A stretch of 11,220 nucleotides of DNA from Pseudomonadota bacterium (lineage in GTDB: Bacteria; Pseudomonadota; Alphaproteobacteria; Acetobacterales; Acetobacteraceae). A model generated the notes under the pieces. The model ran no database searches, was not told the origin of the DNA, and saw only the letters and a program-made list of their open reading frames with translations. The translations under genes were made by a program, and so were the position numbers. Below are positions 1-8,535 of the stretch, in pieces (positions within the stretch are counted from its first letter, which is position 1; the number at the start of each line of letters is the position of its first letter). The stretch lies in the NCBI GenBank assembly GCA_023390705.1, contig JAEWCI010000125.1, positions 1 to 11,220 of the forward strand. The letters are read 5' to 3'.

Positions 1-1653
1 CTACCCCGCCGCGCCGCGCCGGTAGGAGAATTCCTGCTCCGGCCCGGTGATGATCTCCAGCAGCGCCGCGCGGCCTTCCTCGGTGGCGCGGCGGGCGCGC
101 CGGAAGGCGTTGGCGATCTCCTCCGGGTCCTCCACCCTTTCGCTCCAGCCGCCGAGGTCACGGGCGAGCGCGGCGTAGTTCCCGCCGATGTCGCGCGTGC
201 GGTATTTCTCGTGCGAGAGCGCCATATGGCCGATCTCGATGGCCATGGTGGAATTGTTGAACACCACCGTGCAGATCGGTGCGTTCACCCGCACCGCGGT
301 TTCGAAATCCAGCCCGGTCATGCCGAAGGCGGCGTCGCCCATGAAGTTCACGCAGAACTTGTCCGGCGCCGCCAGCTTGGCGCCGATGGTCAGGCCCAGC
401 CCGGTGCCCAGGGCGTGCGACTTGCCCCAGCCGATATAGCTGCGCGGCCCGACTGCCTTGTAGAAGGGGATCACCTGGTCGCGCGGGCTGCCGGAATCAT
501 GGGTGACGATGGCATCGCGCGGGTCCACCACCCGCATGAATTCGGCAATCGCGCGATAGGGGGTGATGGGCCGCTCGCGCGAGCCGAGCTTGCCCTGCCA
601 TGCCGCCAGCCATTCGTCGCGCAGCCGGGCGATCTGCTGGGCCAGCGCCCTGCTGTCGCGCGGCTTGCCGCCGAGGCGGTCGCGCACCGCCTCGATCAAC
701 TGGCCCAGCACCAGCTTCGCGTCGCCCAGCACCGCGAGGTCGGTGTCGTACTGCTTGTGCAGGTCGCGCGGGTCGTTGGTGGCGTGGATGATGCGCTTGC
801 CGGCGGGCAGGGTGGCGGTGGTGATGTTGTGCCGCGTCAGGCTGGCGCCGATGGCCAGCACCACATCCGAGGCTTCGAGGAAATGCTTGGAAGGCCCGGT
901 CAGCACGATGGCGGCGGTGCCGAGCGCGAGCGCATGGTCCTCCGGGAAGGCGCCCTTGCCCTCCATCGTCGTCATCACCGGCGCGCCGAGCAATTCCACC
1001 AGCGCCTGCAATTCGGCGCAGGCTTCGGCATACATCACCCCCTGGCCGGCATAGAGCACCGGGCAGGCGGCCTCCACCAGCATCCGCGCCGCGTCATCTA
1101 CGTCTTGCGGGTCGCCGGCCGAGCGGGTGGGGCGGGCCGGGCGGTATTCCACGCCGTCGCTGCCGGTTTCCGCGCCGACCACATCGGCCGGCACCTCCAC
1201 CATGGCCGGACCGCGGCGGCCATTCTTCAGGGCGCTGAAGGCGCGGCGCATGACATTCGCCGTCTCGCCCGGCAGCACCAGCTCCTCCACCGTCTTCGTC
1301 ACCGAGGCATAGGCCTGGCTGGAACGGAACATGGGGAAGACCTGCGCCCGCGCCCGCGGATGGCCGAGCGGCAGCAGCAGCACCGGGCTGCCATCCGAAA
1401 AGGCGGTGGCGACACCGGAGAAGGCGTTCTCCGCCCCCGGCCCGTACTGCATGGCGAAGGCGCCGGCCGGCTTGCCGTTCAGCGTGCGGGCATAGCCATT
1501 CGCCATGTCCACGCCGACCCGTTCCTGGCGGCAGAGCACCGGGCGGATGCCGGCTGCCGCCGCGGCCTCGATGATCGGTGTGGTCGGGTAGCAGAACAGC
1601 GTGGAAATCCCCTCCCGCTTCAGGATTTCCGCAATGGCGTCCATGACCAGCAT
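1..1653 (-). CDS. ThDP-dependent enzyme, acetolactate synthase large subunit-like
   Basis: Cytoplasmic thiamine-diphosphate enzyme of the acetolactate synthase/decarboxylase superfamily, 550 residues, a normal full length. All three expected domains are visible. The N-terminal pyrimidine-binding domain (about 1-165) carries the catalytic glutamate E44 in CRQER, followed by MANGYAR. A central domain spans about 183-325. The C-terminal pyrophosphate domain (about 360-540) has the cofactor motif, GDAAF at 439-443 and the NN pair at 466-467 (GD-x25-NN). The start is ATG at 1653: AGGGGAGG lies 9 bases upstream (1663-1670), which favours it over the in-frame ATG at 1644. The gene begins 27 bases after the stop of the Bug-family receptor gene and is probably co-transcribed with it. 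The substrate cannot be read from the sequence. No ilvN-type regulatory subunit is adjacent, so a catabolic 2-oxo acid decarboxylase or carboligase is more likely than branched-chain amino acid synthesis. The family call is secure; the reaction is not. Confidence 0.9.
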   Translation of the reverse strand: MLVMDAIAEILKREGISTLFCYPTTPIIEAAAAAGIRPVLCRQERVGVDMANGYARTLNGKPAGAFAMQYGPGAENAFSGVATAFSDGSPVLLLPLGHPRARAQVFPMFRSSQAYASVTKTVEELVLPGETANVMRRAFSALKNGRRGPAMVEVPADVVGAETGSDGVEYRPARPTRSAGDPQDVDDAARMLVEAACPVLYAGQGVMYAEACAELQALVELLGAPVMTTMEGKGAFPEDHALALGTAAIVLTGPSKHFLEASDVVLAIGASLTRHNITTATLPAGKRIIHATNDPRDLHKQYDTDLAVLGDAKLVLGQLIEAVRDRLGGKPRDSRALAQQIARLRDEWLAAWQGKLGSRERPITPYRAIAEFMRVVDPRDAIVTHDSGSPRDQVIPFYKAVGPRSYIGWGKSHALGTGLGLTIGAKLAAPDKFCVNFMGDAAFGMTGLDFETAVRVNAPICTVVFNNSTMAIEIGHMALSHEKYRTRDIGGNYAALARDLGGWSERVEDPEEIANAFRRARRATEEGRAALLEIITGPEQEFSYRRGAAG

Positions 1654-1680
1654 CGGTTGCTTCCTCCCCTGCGCTGCGCT

Positions 1681-2700
1681 TCAGTTCGCCGTCGCGCCGG
1701 TGGAGCGGACGAAGGGATCCCAGCGCTGGCGGTCCTTTTCCCACAGCGCGGCGAATTCCTCGGGGCCGGCGACGATCGGGACCAGCGCGTTGCGGGTCAT
1801 GATCTCCACCGTCGCCGGGTCGCGCAGCGCCGCCTGGCAGGCCGCGTCGAGCTTGGCGATGACGTCCCGTGGCGTGCCGCGCGGCGCCACCAGCCCGGTC
1901 CAGTTCGTCGTCTGGAAATCGGCGATGCCCGCTTCTCCCATGGTGGGCACGTCGGGGAACCAGGGCTGGCGCCCCGGGCTGGAAACCGCCAGGGGGCGCA
2001 ACTGGCCCTCCTGGACCTGGCGGATGACGGATGCGCTGGTGGCGAAGCCGAAATCGATGCGGCCGGCGACGAGGTCGGTCGCCATGGGCGCCGCGCCACG
2101 ATAGGCGACGCCGGTGGTCCGGATGCCCGCCCGCCGGTCCAGCAGGAAGGCGGAGAGGAAGCCGGAGGTGCCGACGCCGCTATGCGCCCAGGTCACCTCG
2201 CCCGGCTTCGCCTTCGCCGCCGCGACCAGCTCCGCCACGCTGCGCCAGGGGCGGCTGGGATGGACCACCAGCACATTGGTGACATCCGCCGTCATGCTCA
2301 CCGGCACGATGTCGGTCTGGACGTTGTAGGTCAGGTCCTTGATGAGGATCGGCTGCACGATCATCGAACCGACCGTGCCGAGCTTCAGCGTATAGCCATC
2401 CGGCGCGGAGCGCGTCAGCGCCTCCATGGCGACGACGCCGCCGGCACCGGGCCGGTTCTCCACCAGCACGCTCTGGCCCAGCACCTCCGTCATCTTCGGT
2501 GCGATGGAGCGGACGATGATGTCGATGGAGCCGCCCGGGGTGAAGCCGACCAGGATGCGGATCGGCCGGTCGGGGAAGGTCTGCGCCCGGGCCAGGCCTG
2601 GCGCGGCCAGCAAGGGCAGGGCGAGCAGGGACCGGCGGCCGAGCCGACCCGACCCGGATGTCGCGATGCCGCCGTGCTCCTTGGGCGTCCGGTTCGCCAT
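1681..2700 (-). CDS. Bug/TctC-family tripartite tricarboxylate transporter substrate-binding protein
   Basis: Periplasmic receptor of the Bug (TctC) family, which captures small carboxylates or related solutes for tripartite tricarboxylate transporters. It has 339 residues, a usual length. The N-terminus has a Tat-like signal with twin arginines at 22-23 (GRRSLLAL), a hydrophobic stretch, and a likely cut after A39 (GLARA/Q). Family landmarks follow: FPDRPIRILV at 42-51 with FTPGGSID, VENRPGAGG at 80-88, APDGYTL at 99-105, then YRGAAPMATDLVAGRIDF, FPDVPTMGEAG and GLVAPRGTP. The open frame extends upstream to 2856, but the start is set at ATG 2700 because GGAGG (2710-2714) lies 9 bases before it and the signal peptide begins soon after. 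It follows the ABC ATPase gene by 64 bases and precedes the ThDP enzyme by 27. No TctA or TctB gene is in the window, so it is either an orphan receptor using a distant permease or has a sensing role. The ligand is unknown. Confidence 0.93.
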   Translation of the reverse strand: MANRTPKEHGGIATSGSGRLGRRSLLALPLLAAPGLARAQTFPDRPIRILVGFTPGGSIDIIVRSIAPKMTEVLGQSVLVENRPGAGGVVAMEALTRSAPDGYTLKLGTVGSMIVQPILIKDLTYNVQTDIVPVSMTADVTNVLVVHPSRPWRSVAELVAAAKAKPGEVTWAHSGVGTSGFLSAFLLDRRAGIRTTGVAYRGAAPMATDLVAGRIDFGFATSASVIRQVQEGQLRPLAVSSPGRQPWFPDVPTMGEAGIADFQTTNWTGLVAPRGTPRDVIAKLDAACQAALRDPATVEIMTRNALVPIVAGPEEFAALWEKDRQRWDPFVRSTGATAN

Positions 2701-2764
2701 GGGCGCTTTCCTCCGATTGTGGTTGGCGGGCATGGTAGTGCAGTGCCACGCGGCAGGGAACCGC

Positions 2765-3464
<700 letters not shown>

Positions 3465-3472
<8 letters not shown>

Positions 3473-4691
3473 GGATCGCCACCACCGGGTCCAGCCGGGC
3501 GGCGCGCAGCGCCGGGGCCATGGCGGCCAGCACGCCCGTCAGCGCCGCCACCACCGCCGCGGCGATGAAAAGTTGCGGCTCGATGACCAGCGGGAACAGC
3601 TCGTTGCCATCGGCCAGGCGGGCATAGCGGTGGAAGACCACCAGCGCCACGCCGCCGATCGCCGAGCCGCTGATGCTGCCGAGCAGACCGAGCACCCCGC
3701 CCTGGATGAGGAAGACGCGCAGTATCTGCCCGCGCGTCGCGCCCATGGCGCGGAGGATGCCGATCTCCCGCGAGCGCTGCACGACGGAAACCACCAGCAC
3801 GCTGGCGATGCCGAGCGCCACCGAGAGACCGACCGAAAGCCGGATCACCCCGTTGGTGGTGCGCTGGGCGTTCACCGCGGTGAAGAACTGCATGTTGGTC
3901 TTGATCCAACTGTCGGCGCGTACCCCGGTGCTGCCCTGGATGGCCTGGGCCAGGCTTTCGGCGGCATAGGCATCGGCGATCGCCACCTGAAGGTTGGTGA
4001 CGCCGCCGATCAGGTTCAGCAGGCTCTGCGCCGTGCGCAGCGCAACGAAGGTGCTGCGTTCGTTCACCGCCTGGTTGCCGAGGTCGAACAACCCGCTCAC
4101 CGTCAGCGTGGCGGCGCGGCCGGTACCTGCGGTGATGCGCAGCTTGTCGCCGAGCGAGACGCCGAGCTGGGTCGCCAGATCGGTGCCGATGATGATGTCC
4201 TGGCTGGTCAGCCGCGGCTGGCCGGCGACGATGTTGTCCGGCAGCTTCACGATACGGAAATAGCTCTCCGGCTCCACCCCGGTGAGGGTGATGGAGCGCG
4301 TGGCATCGCCGCGCACCGCCAGCGCCGCGCCGGCGGCGACCGGGGATGTGATCGTCACGCCCGGCATGGCTTCAAGCTGCAGCCGTATCTTCTGCCACTG
4401 GTCTATCGAGCGCAGCCGCTGGATCGGGCGCTGCACCGCGGCGTCCTGCACCACGCCGGGGATCGCGCGCAGCGGCCGCGCCACCTCGTCCGGCGGCAGC
4501 AGCACGATCTGGGCCTGGGCGCTGAGCACGCGGCGGAGGAAGTTGCTGTGCAGGCCGGTGAGCAGCGCCGACATGAAGACGATGACGGCGACACCGATGG
4601 TGACGCCGGCCAGGATGAAGAGCGTCTGCATCCAGCCTTCGCGCAGGAAGCGCAGGGCGGCGATCCATTCGAAGGGCAGCCAGCTCTTCAC
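3465..4691 (-). CDS. FtsX-like ABC transporter permease (MacB/DevC type)
   Basis: Inner-membrane permease of the MacB/LolC/DevC family, 408 residues. The topology reads as the classic four-helix pattern: TM1 about 22-44, a large periplasmic domain (MacB_PCD-like) about 45-275, then three helices at about 282-304, 329-353 and 373-392. The coupling region REIGILRAMGATRGQI at 308-323 and the C-terminal ending ARLDPVVAIRG are hallmarks of FtsX-like permeases. It lacks a fused ATPase domain, unlike E. coli MacB; the ATPase is the next gene, overlapping by 8 bases. The start is GTG at 4691, sharing the four bases GTGA (4688-4691) with the stop codon of the membrane-fusion gene, so translational coupling is expected. 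Only one permease is present, so a homodimer is inferred, which differs from the LolC/LolE heterodimer. The transported substrate is not evident. Confidence 0.93.
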
Positions 4692-6037
4692 GATGCGTGC
4701 CGCGCCCGCACCCGGCTGCCATCGCGCACCGGCGCGGCGGCAGGCAGCACCATTTCGCCTTCGCGCAGCCCTTCCAGCACTTCCACCTGCTGCGCGCCGC
4801 GCAGGCCGAGCCGTACCGGCTGCCGCCTGGCCCTGCCGTTCTCCAGCTTCAACACCCAGGGTTCGGGGCCGGTCGCCCCATGCACCGCCGAGGCGGGCAG
4901 GATGAGCGCATCGGCCCGCTCCGCCACCGCGATATCCACCGAAACGGTCATGTCCTGCCGCAGGTATTCGGGCGGCGCGGGCACCCGCAGCTTCACCTCC
5001 ACCGCGGCGCGCTGTGCGTCCACCGAGGGGTTCACATAGGTCAGCTCCGCCTCGAAGCGGCGGTCCGGGAAGGCATCGGCCGAAACCAGGGCACGCTGGC
5101 CAAGCGCGATGCGGCCGAGGTTGCGCTCGTCTATCTGCACCACGATCTGCGTCTCGCCGGTTGGCGAGAGCACCATCAGCACCTGGTTCGGCTGCACCAC
5201 CCAGCCGCGTTCGACGTTGCGGCCGATCAGCGTGCCGGCCTCCGGCGCCCTGATGCGGGTGTAGTCGAGCCGCGAGAGCGCCACCTGCAGCGCCGCCTGG
5301 GCCTGGCGCAGCGCCGTCGTCGCCAGCACCTGTTCGGTGCCGCCGGGGCTGTTGGCGGCTTCCTGGAACCGGGCGGCGCGCAACTGCGCCTCTGCCACGT
5401 CCAGGGTGCGGCGGGCGTTGTCGAGCTGCACCTGGGTTTCGAAGCCGCCGGCGCGCAGCCTTTCGGCGCGGCTGTACTGCTGCTGGGCGTTCAGGAAATT
5501 CGCCTCGGCCTGACGAAGGCTTTCCTGCGCGACCGGCAAGGTCACCTCGATGATCTGGCGCAGCCTGGCCTCGGCCTGGGCAACGGCGCCGGCGGCCTGT
5601 TCCGCGGCGGCCTGGGCCTCGCGGTCCTCCAGCACCACCAGCAACTGGCCGGCAGCCACCGCCTGGCCCTGCTGCACCGGAACCTCCACCACCGTGCCGG
5701 TGATCTGGCTGCCGATATTCACCCGATGAGGCGTTTCGACCCTGCCGGCCGCCACCACGCTCTGCACCAGCGCACCGCGCACCACAGGCAAGGGCGCGAC
5801 CACCGGGCCGAGCAGCCAGGGCGTTGCCGCCCGGCCCGCAAGGGCGAGCAGCAGGAGCAGCAGTGCCAGCCGCCAGCGCCAGGCCCAGAGCCGGCGGGAA
5901 AGCGGTTGCCGGGAGGGGGGCGGTGGCGGGGGGCGGCCGGGCGCGCCGATGGGCACCGGCAGGCGCTGCCCGGCGGTAGTGGCCAGTTCCTCCCGCGGGG
6001 GGGAGATACCGGTCTGTGGCCCCGGTTCAGAGGGCAT
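4688..6037 (-). CDS. HlyD/MacA-family membrane-fusion (periplasmic adaptor) protein
   Basis: Periplasmic adaptor linking an inner-membrane ABC exporter to an outer-membrane channel, 449 residues. A cytoplasmic tail of about 50 residues, rich in proline and arginine (RPPPPPPSRQP near 35-45), precedes one membrane anchor at about 55-72 (WRLALLLLLLALAG). The first lipoyl-like half is at about 105-138 (VNIGSQITGTVVEV). A long glutamine- and alanine-rich helical hairpin follows at about 140-255, and the second lipoyl half at about 260-290 (YTRIRAPEAGTLIGRNVERG). Beta-barrel and membrane-proximal domains run to the end (EVLEGLREGEMVLP). ATG 6037 has an AAGGGAAG tract about 6 bases upstream. It is the first gene of the exporter operon. 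The tail is longer than in many MacA proteins and is coded in unusually C-rich DNA. No outer-membrane TolC-like gene is in the window, so a shared channel elsewhere is inferred. Confidence 0.92.
   Translation of the reverse strand: MPSEPGPQTGISPPREELATTAGQRLPVPIGAPGRPPPPPPSRQPLSRRLWAWRWRLALLLLLLALAGRAATPWLLGPVVAPLPVVRGALVQSVVAAGRVETPHRVNIGSQITGTVVEVPVQQGQAVAAGQLLVVLEDREAQAAAEQAAGAVAQAEARLRQIIEVTLPVAQESLRQAEANFLNAQQQYSRAERLRAGGFETQVQLDNARRTLDVAEAQLRAARFQEAANSPGGTEQVLATTALRQAQAALQVALSRLDYTRIRAPEAGTLIGRNVERGWVVQPNQVLMVLSPTGETQIVVQIDERNLGRIALGQRALVSADAFPDRRFEAELTYVNPSVDAQRAAVEVKLRVPAPPEYLRQDMTVSVDIAVAERADALILPASAVHGATGPEPWVLKLENGRARRQPVRLGLRGAQQVEVLEGLREGEMVLPAAAPVRDGSRVRARHAS
5911..5941 (+). other. 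Potential G-quadruplex motif inside the adaptor gene
   Basis: Four runs of at least three guanines lie on the plus strand at 5911-5913, 5915-5920, 5928-5933 and 5939-5941, with linkers of 1, 7 and 5 bases. This satisfies the simple G3/N1-7 quadruplex pattern. The plus strand is the template for the adaptor gene, so the mRNA here is C-rich and encodes the proline tract. The motif may be only a by-product of proline codons in a GC-rich genome. Confidence 0.35.
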
Positions 6038-6064
6038 CGCGCTTCCCTTGCGATCCTACCCGGT

Positions 6065-6103
6065 CCAAGCCGGAACACTCCCGGGAAATATAGGACGGCT
6101 TGG
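6065..6103. promoter_or_regulatory. Nested inverted repeat upstream of the exporter operon, possible promoter/operator
   Basis: An 8-base perfect inverted repeat, CCAAGCCG (6065-6072) and CGGCTTGG (6096-6103), encloses a smaller palindrome TCCCGGGA (6079-6086). Between them, on the minus strand, is TATATT (6087-6092), which fits a -10 hexamer and is the only AT-rich patch in the gap. No good -35 hexamer is seen at the usual distance. The element ends about 28 bases before the adaptor start codon. The position fits an operator overlapping the promoter of the exporter operon; this is inference. Confidence 0.4.
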
Positions 6104-6110
6104 CGGAATT

Positions 6111-6130
6111 GCCTTGCGCCGGCGCAAGGC
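6111..6130. repeat. Perfect 20-base palindrome
   Basis: GCCTTGCGCC (6111-6120) is followed directly by its exact reverse complement GGCGCAAGGC (6121-6130), with no spacer. It lies in the gap between the AstE-like gene and the exporter operon, just upstream of the nested inverted repeat. A zero-spacer palindrome is better suited to binding a dimeric protein than to forming a terminator hairpin. Function unknown. Confidence 0.6.
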
Positions 6131-6132
6131 CG

Positions 6133-6193
6133 GGCAAGGTTGCTCCCGCGGCTGCCGGGCCTTGCCGCGGGAGCGCCCCATCGCAACCCTGCC
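6133..6193. repeat. Large compound hairpin in the intergenic gap
   Basis: An inner perfect 11-base-pair stem (6142-6152 with 6164-6174) closes an 11-base loop. An outer stem (6133-6141 with 6185-6193) pairs at 8 of 9 positions, leaving a one-sided bulge of about 10 bases at 6175-6184. The structure would form in RNA from either strand. No run of T follows it on the minus strand, so it is not a standard Rho-independent terminator. It might be an RNA-stability or processing element, or a dispersed repeat of this genome. Confidence 0.5.
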
Positions 6194-6276
6194 ACGGCGC
6201 CCTGCGGCCATCCACCAGCCCGCCGGGCATTCCGCCCCCGCGTCGTTCCATTGGCCTGATGAAGCGCGCTGCCCGG

Positions 6277-6297
6277 CGCCGCGAGGCGTGCGCGGCG
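6277..6297 (-). terminator. Hairpin immediately after the AstE-like gene stop codon
   Basis: CGCCGCG (6277-6283) and CGCGGCG (6291-6297) form a perfect 7-base-pair GC-only stem with a 7-base loop. It begins at the base next to the TAA stop codon (6298-6300) of the minus-strand gene. There is no downstream T tract, so it could be a weak or U-less terminator, or a 3' end-protecting hairpin. Confidence 0.4.
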
Positions 6298-7311
6298 TTA
6301 CGCGTCCAGGAAGCGCGCCAGTCGCACCGCGGTATGGCCGCGTGCCACGCGCAGGCTGGGCATCACCAGCACGCAGTCGTCATGCGGCGTGCGGATTTCC
6401 TGCTCGCCGTCCAGCGCCAGCAGGGTATTGCGCGCCGGCACCACTTCGCCGCCGCGCCAGGGGCGAAGGAAGGCGAAGCGGTTGGTTGCCGCCGTTACCG
6501 TCTGCGTCACCACCGCCAGGCGGGGGCGGGGCCGCCCGGGCGCCGGCGCCAGGGCCGGGTCATCCGCCGCGACGCAGCCGGTCAGGCGGAGGAAACGCCC
6601 GGCGGTTTCCGCCATGATCCGCGGCGTCGCCGCCTGCCAGTGCTCGCCGGCTTCCAGCAGCACCGCGGTGCGATGGCTCCCGGATTCGAGGAAGGGCGCG
6701 TAGTCGATCAGCCGCGCCCCGGCCTCATGCCCCTGGTCCTGCACCACCAGCGGCGGGAAGCCCAGCGCCATGCCCATTTCGGCGCCGCGCTGCGTCGAGC
6801 CGGCCAGGATCAGCGGGTCCGAGGGCCAGAGCATGGAATGCAGGTCGAGCAGCAGGTCCACCGTATCCAGCAGCGGCCGCAGCACCCGGGCGCGGCGCAG
6901 TTCGGCCGAGCGCCGGCCGCCTTCAAGCACCTCGGTGCTCCACAGCCGGTTCAGGTCCTCCTCCAGGAAGCGGCTGGCGGTGGGGTCCTCCGGGTCGAAA
7001 TGGCCATAGGCGTCGAGATTGGCGAAGATCAGCGAAAGCCGCCCGCGCCTCGGCCGCAGCCCGGCGCGCAGCCAGTGCTCCAGCACGATGGCGCCGCCGA
7101 TCTCGTTGCCATGGACCAGCGCCACCACCGCCACATGCGGGCCGGGTTCCTCGGCGCGGAAGCTCCAGACGCCGGGCAGGACATTGCCGCGGCCGAGGTC
7201 GCGCAGGTCGGGCGCACGGAGCTGTACCGGCAATGGCGGCGCTTCCTCCCGCGCCATGCCGGCGACCAGCGCCGCCAGGCCGGGCGGCAGTTGCGGCTCC
7301 GGCGGGGTCAT
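6298..7311 (-). CDS. Succinylglutamate desuccinylase/aspartoacylase (AstE/AspA) family deacylase
   Basis: Zinc-dependent amidohydrolase of the M14-like AstE/AspA family, which removes acyl groups from N-acylated amino acids; 337 residues, typical length. The zinc site is clear: H68 and E71 in VALVHGNEIGG, and H158 in LLLDLHSM. A DLNR motif sits at 119-122 and the likely catalytic glutamate is in LLEAGEHW (E220 or E223). No signal peptide is seen, so a cytoplasmic location is inferred. The frame is open far upstream (to 7989) across the neighbouring gene, but ATG 7311 is chosen because it forms an ATGA overlap (7308-7311) with the stop of the ArgE-like gene and gives a normal N-terminus. The pair is therefore almost certainly translated together and may act on related substrates. 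Exact substrate unknown; DoeB-type N-acetyl-diaminobutyrate deacetylase and AstE are relatives, but no ectoine or arginine-succinylation genes are nearby. Confidence 0.9.
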   Translation of the reverse strand: MTPPEPQLPPGLAALVAGMAREEAPPLPVQLRAPDLRDLGRGNVLPGVWSFRAEEPGPHVAVVALVHGNEIGGAIVLEHWLRAGLRPRRGRLSLIFANLDAYGHFDPEDPTASRFLEEDLNRLWSTEVLEGGRRSAELRRARVLRPLLDTVDLLLDLHSMLWPSDPLILAGSTQRGAEMGMALGFPPLVVQDQGHEAGARLIDYAPFLESGSHRTAVLLEAGEHWQAATPRIMAETAGRFLRLTGCVAADDPALAPAPGRPRPRLAVVTQTVTAATNRFAFLRPWRGGEVVPARNTLLALDGEQEIRTPHDDCVLVMPSLRVARGHTAVRLARFLDA

Positions 7312-8468
7312 GCCGCCAGTTCCCCGGCAAGGCGGTGGAGGAAGTCCAGGCAGGCGGCCAGTTCGCTTTCGGCCAGCCATTCCTCCGGCTGGTGCGCCTG
7401 GGCGATGTGGCCCGGGCCGCAGACGATGCTGGCGATGCCGGCGCGCTGGAAGAAGCCGGCCTCGGTCGCGTAGCTCACCCGGCCGGTGGCGTTGCGCCCG
7501 GTCAGCCGCCGCACCATGCCGGTCAGGGCATGGTCCTCGGCGATGTCGAGCGGCGGCGCATCCGCCCGCGCGCTGAAGCGCACCTCGCAGCCCGGATGGA
7601 TGGCGCGCAGCGGCGGCAGCAGCACCTGCTCGAACTGCGCCTGCAACGCGGCGAGCAGCTCGGCCGCGGAATCGCCCGGCACGCTGCGCATCTCGAAGGC
7701 GAAATCGGCACGGTCGGGAACGATGTTCAGCACGCTGCCGGCATGCAGGAAGCCGACATGCACCGTGCTCCAGGGTGGCTCGAAGCCCGGCGCGCGGCGG
7801 CCATGGGCGGCGAATTCCGCGGCCCGCGCCGCCAGCCAGGCCACCGCCCCGGCGGCGGCGTGCAGCGCATTCGCCGTCTCCGTGGTGCGGGAGGAATGGC
7901 CGGAAAGCCCGGTGACGGTCACGTCCCAGCTCGCATAGCCCTTGTGCGCGACGATCGGCGCCATGCCGCTCGGCTCGCCGATGATGCACCAGGCGGGCGG
8001 CGGCGCCCCGGCGCCGAGTTCCGGCGCCAGCCGCGCGGCGCCGGCGAAGGTGGTCTCCTCGTCATGCGTGAGGCAGAGATGGACCGGCCGCTTCAGCCCG
8101 CAGGTGGCGAAGTGCGGCGCCATGGCCAGCATGCAGGCGGCGAAGCCCTTCATGTCGCAGGCGCCGCGGCCGACGAAGCGGCCCTCCTGCCGGCGCAGGA
8201 TGAAGGGATCCGCCAGCCAGGCCTGGCCATCCACCGGCACGCAGTCCAGATGGGCGGAGAGCGCCACGCCGCCTGCCACCGGCGGACCGATGATGGCGTG
8301 CAGGTTGGCCTTGCCGCCCGTGGCATCCGGCGTCACGCGGCTGGCGATCCCATGCGCCGCCAGTGCCGCTTCGGCGAAGCGGATGATGTCGAGGTTGCTG
8401 TTCCGGCTGGTGGTGTCGAACGCCACCAGCCGGGCCAGCAGCCCGGCAGCTTCCTCGAACCGTGCCAT
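7308..8468 (-). CDS. argE: M20-family deacylase, acetylornithine deacetylase (ArgE)-like
   Basis: Cytoplasmic di-metal hydrolase of the M20/ArgE/DapE family, 386 residues, close to the usual ArgE length. The metal site is complete: H73 and D75 in SAHLDCVPV, D105 in GRGACDMKG, E137 (general base) and E138 in THDEETTFAGA, E165 in IIGEPSGM, and H359 in GPGHIAQAHQPEEW. The dimerisation or lid domain (about 180-290) carries H191 in GLSGHSS. DEETxxAGA and the GPGxIAQAHxPeE block resemble ArgE more than DapE. ATG 8468 is used; its ribosome-binding site is weak, with an AGGGG immediately before it. It is the first gene of a two-gene unit with the AstE-like deacylase and is divergent from the M81 gene. 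Ornithine biosynthesis is possible, but the neighbours suggest catabolic hydrolysis of N-acyl amino acids. The family is secure; the ArgE symbol is tentative. Confidence 0.87.
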   Translation of the reverse strand: MARFEEAAGLLARLVAFDTTSRNSNLDIIRFAEAALAAHGIASRVTPDATGGKANLHAIIGPPVAGGVALSAHLDCVPVDGQAWLADPFILRRQEGRFVGRGACDMKGFAACMLAMAPHFATCGLKRPVHLCLTHDEETTFAGAARLAPELGAGAPPPAWCIIGEPSGMAPIVAHKGYASWDVTVTGLSGHSSRTTETANALHAAAGAVAWLAARAAEFAAHGRRAPGFEPPWSTVHVGFLHAGSVLNIVPDRADFAFEMRSVPGDSAAELLAALQAQFEQVLLPPLRAIHPGCEVRFSARADAPPLDIAEDHALTGMVRRLTGRNATGRVSYATEAGFFQRAGIASIVCGPGHIAQAHQPEEWLAESELAACLDFLHRLAGELAA

Positions 8469-8535
8469 CCCCTGTCTCGTTTTCCCGCAATCAGTCTATA
8501 CGGGGATGCGGCATCGGCAATCCGGGGGGGCGGAC
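8469..8535. promoter_or_regulatory. Divergent intergenic region between the ArgE-like and M81 genes
   Basis: These 67 bases separate two divergently read genes and must hold or overlap at least one of their promoters. The most AT-rich part is near 8479-8500. TATAGA (minus strand, 8495-8500) or TATACG (plus strand, 8497-8502) could be -10 hexamers, but neither has a convincing -35 partner. A run of seven G (8524-8530) close to the M81 ATG probably serves as its ribosome-binding site. The closeness suggests joint control of both units. Confidence 0.35.

Noticed and set aside
7312..7989. Upstream extension of the AstE-like frame to give a 563-residue protein
   Set aside because: The extension lies wholly inside the ArgE-like gene in another frame and reads as low-complexity arginine-rich sequence. 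The ATGA overlap at 7308-7311 marks the real start.
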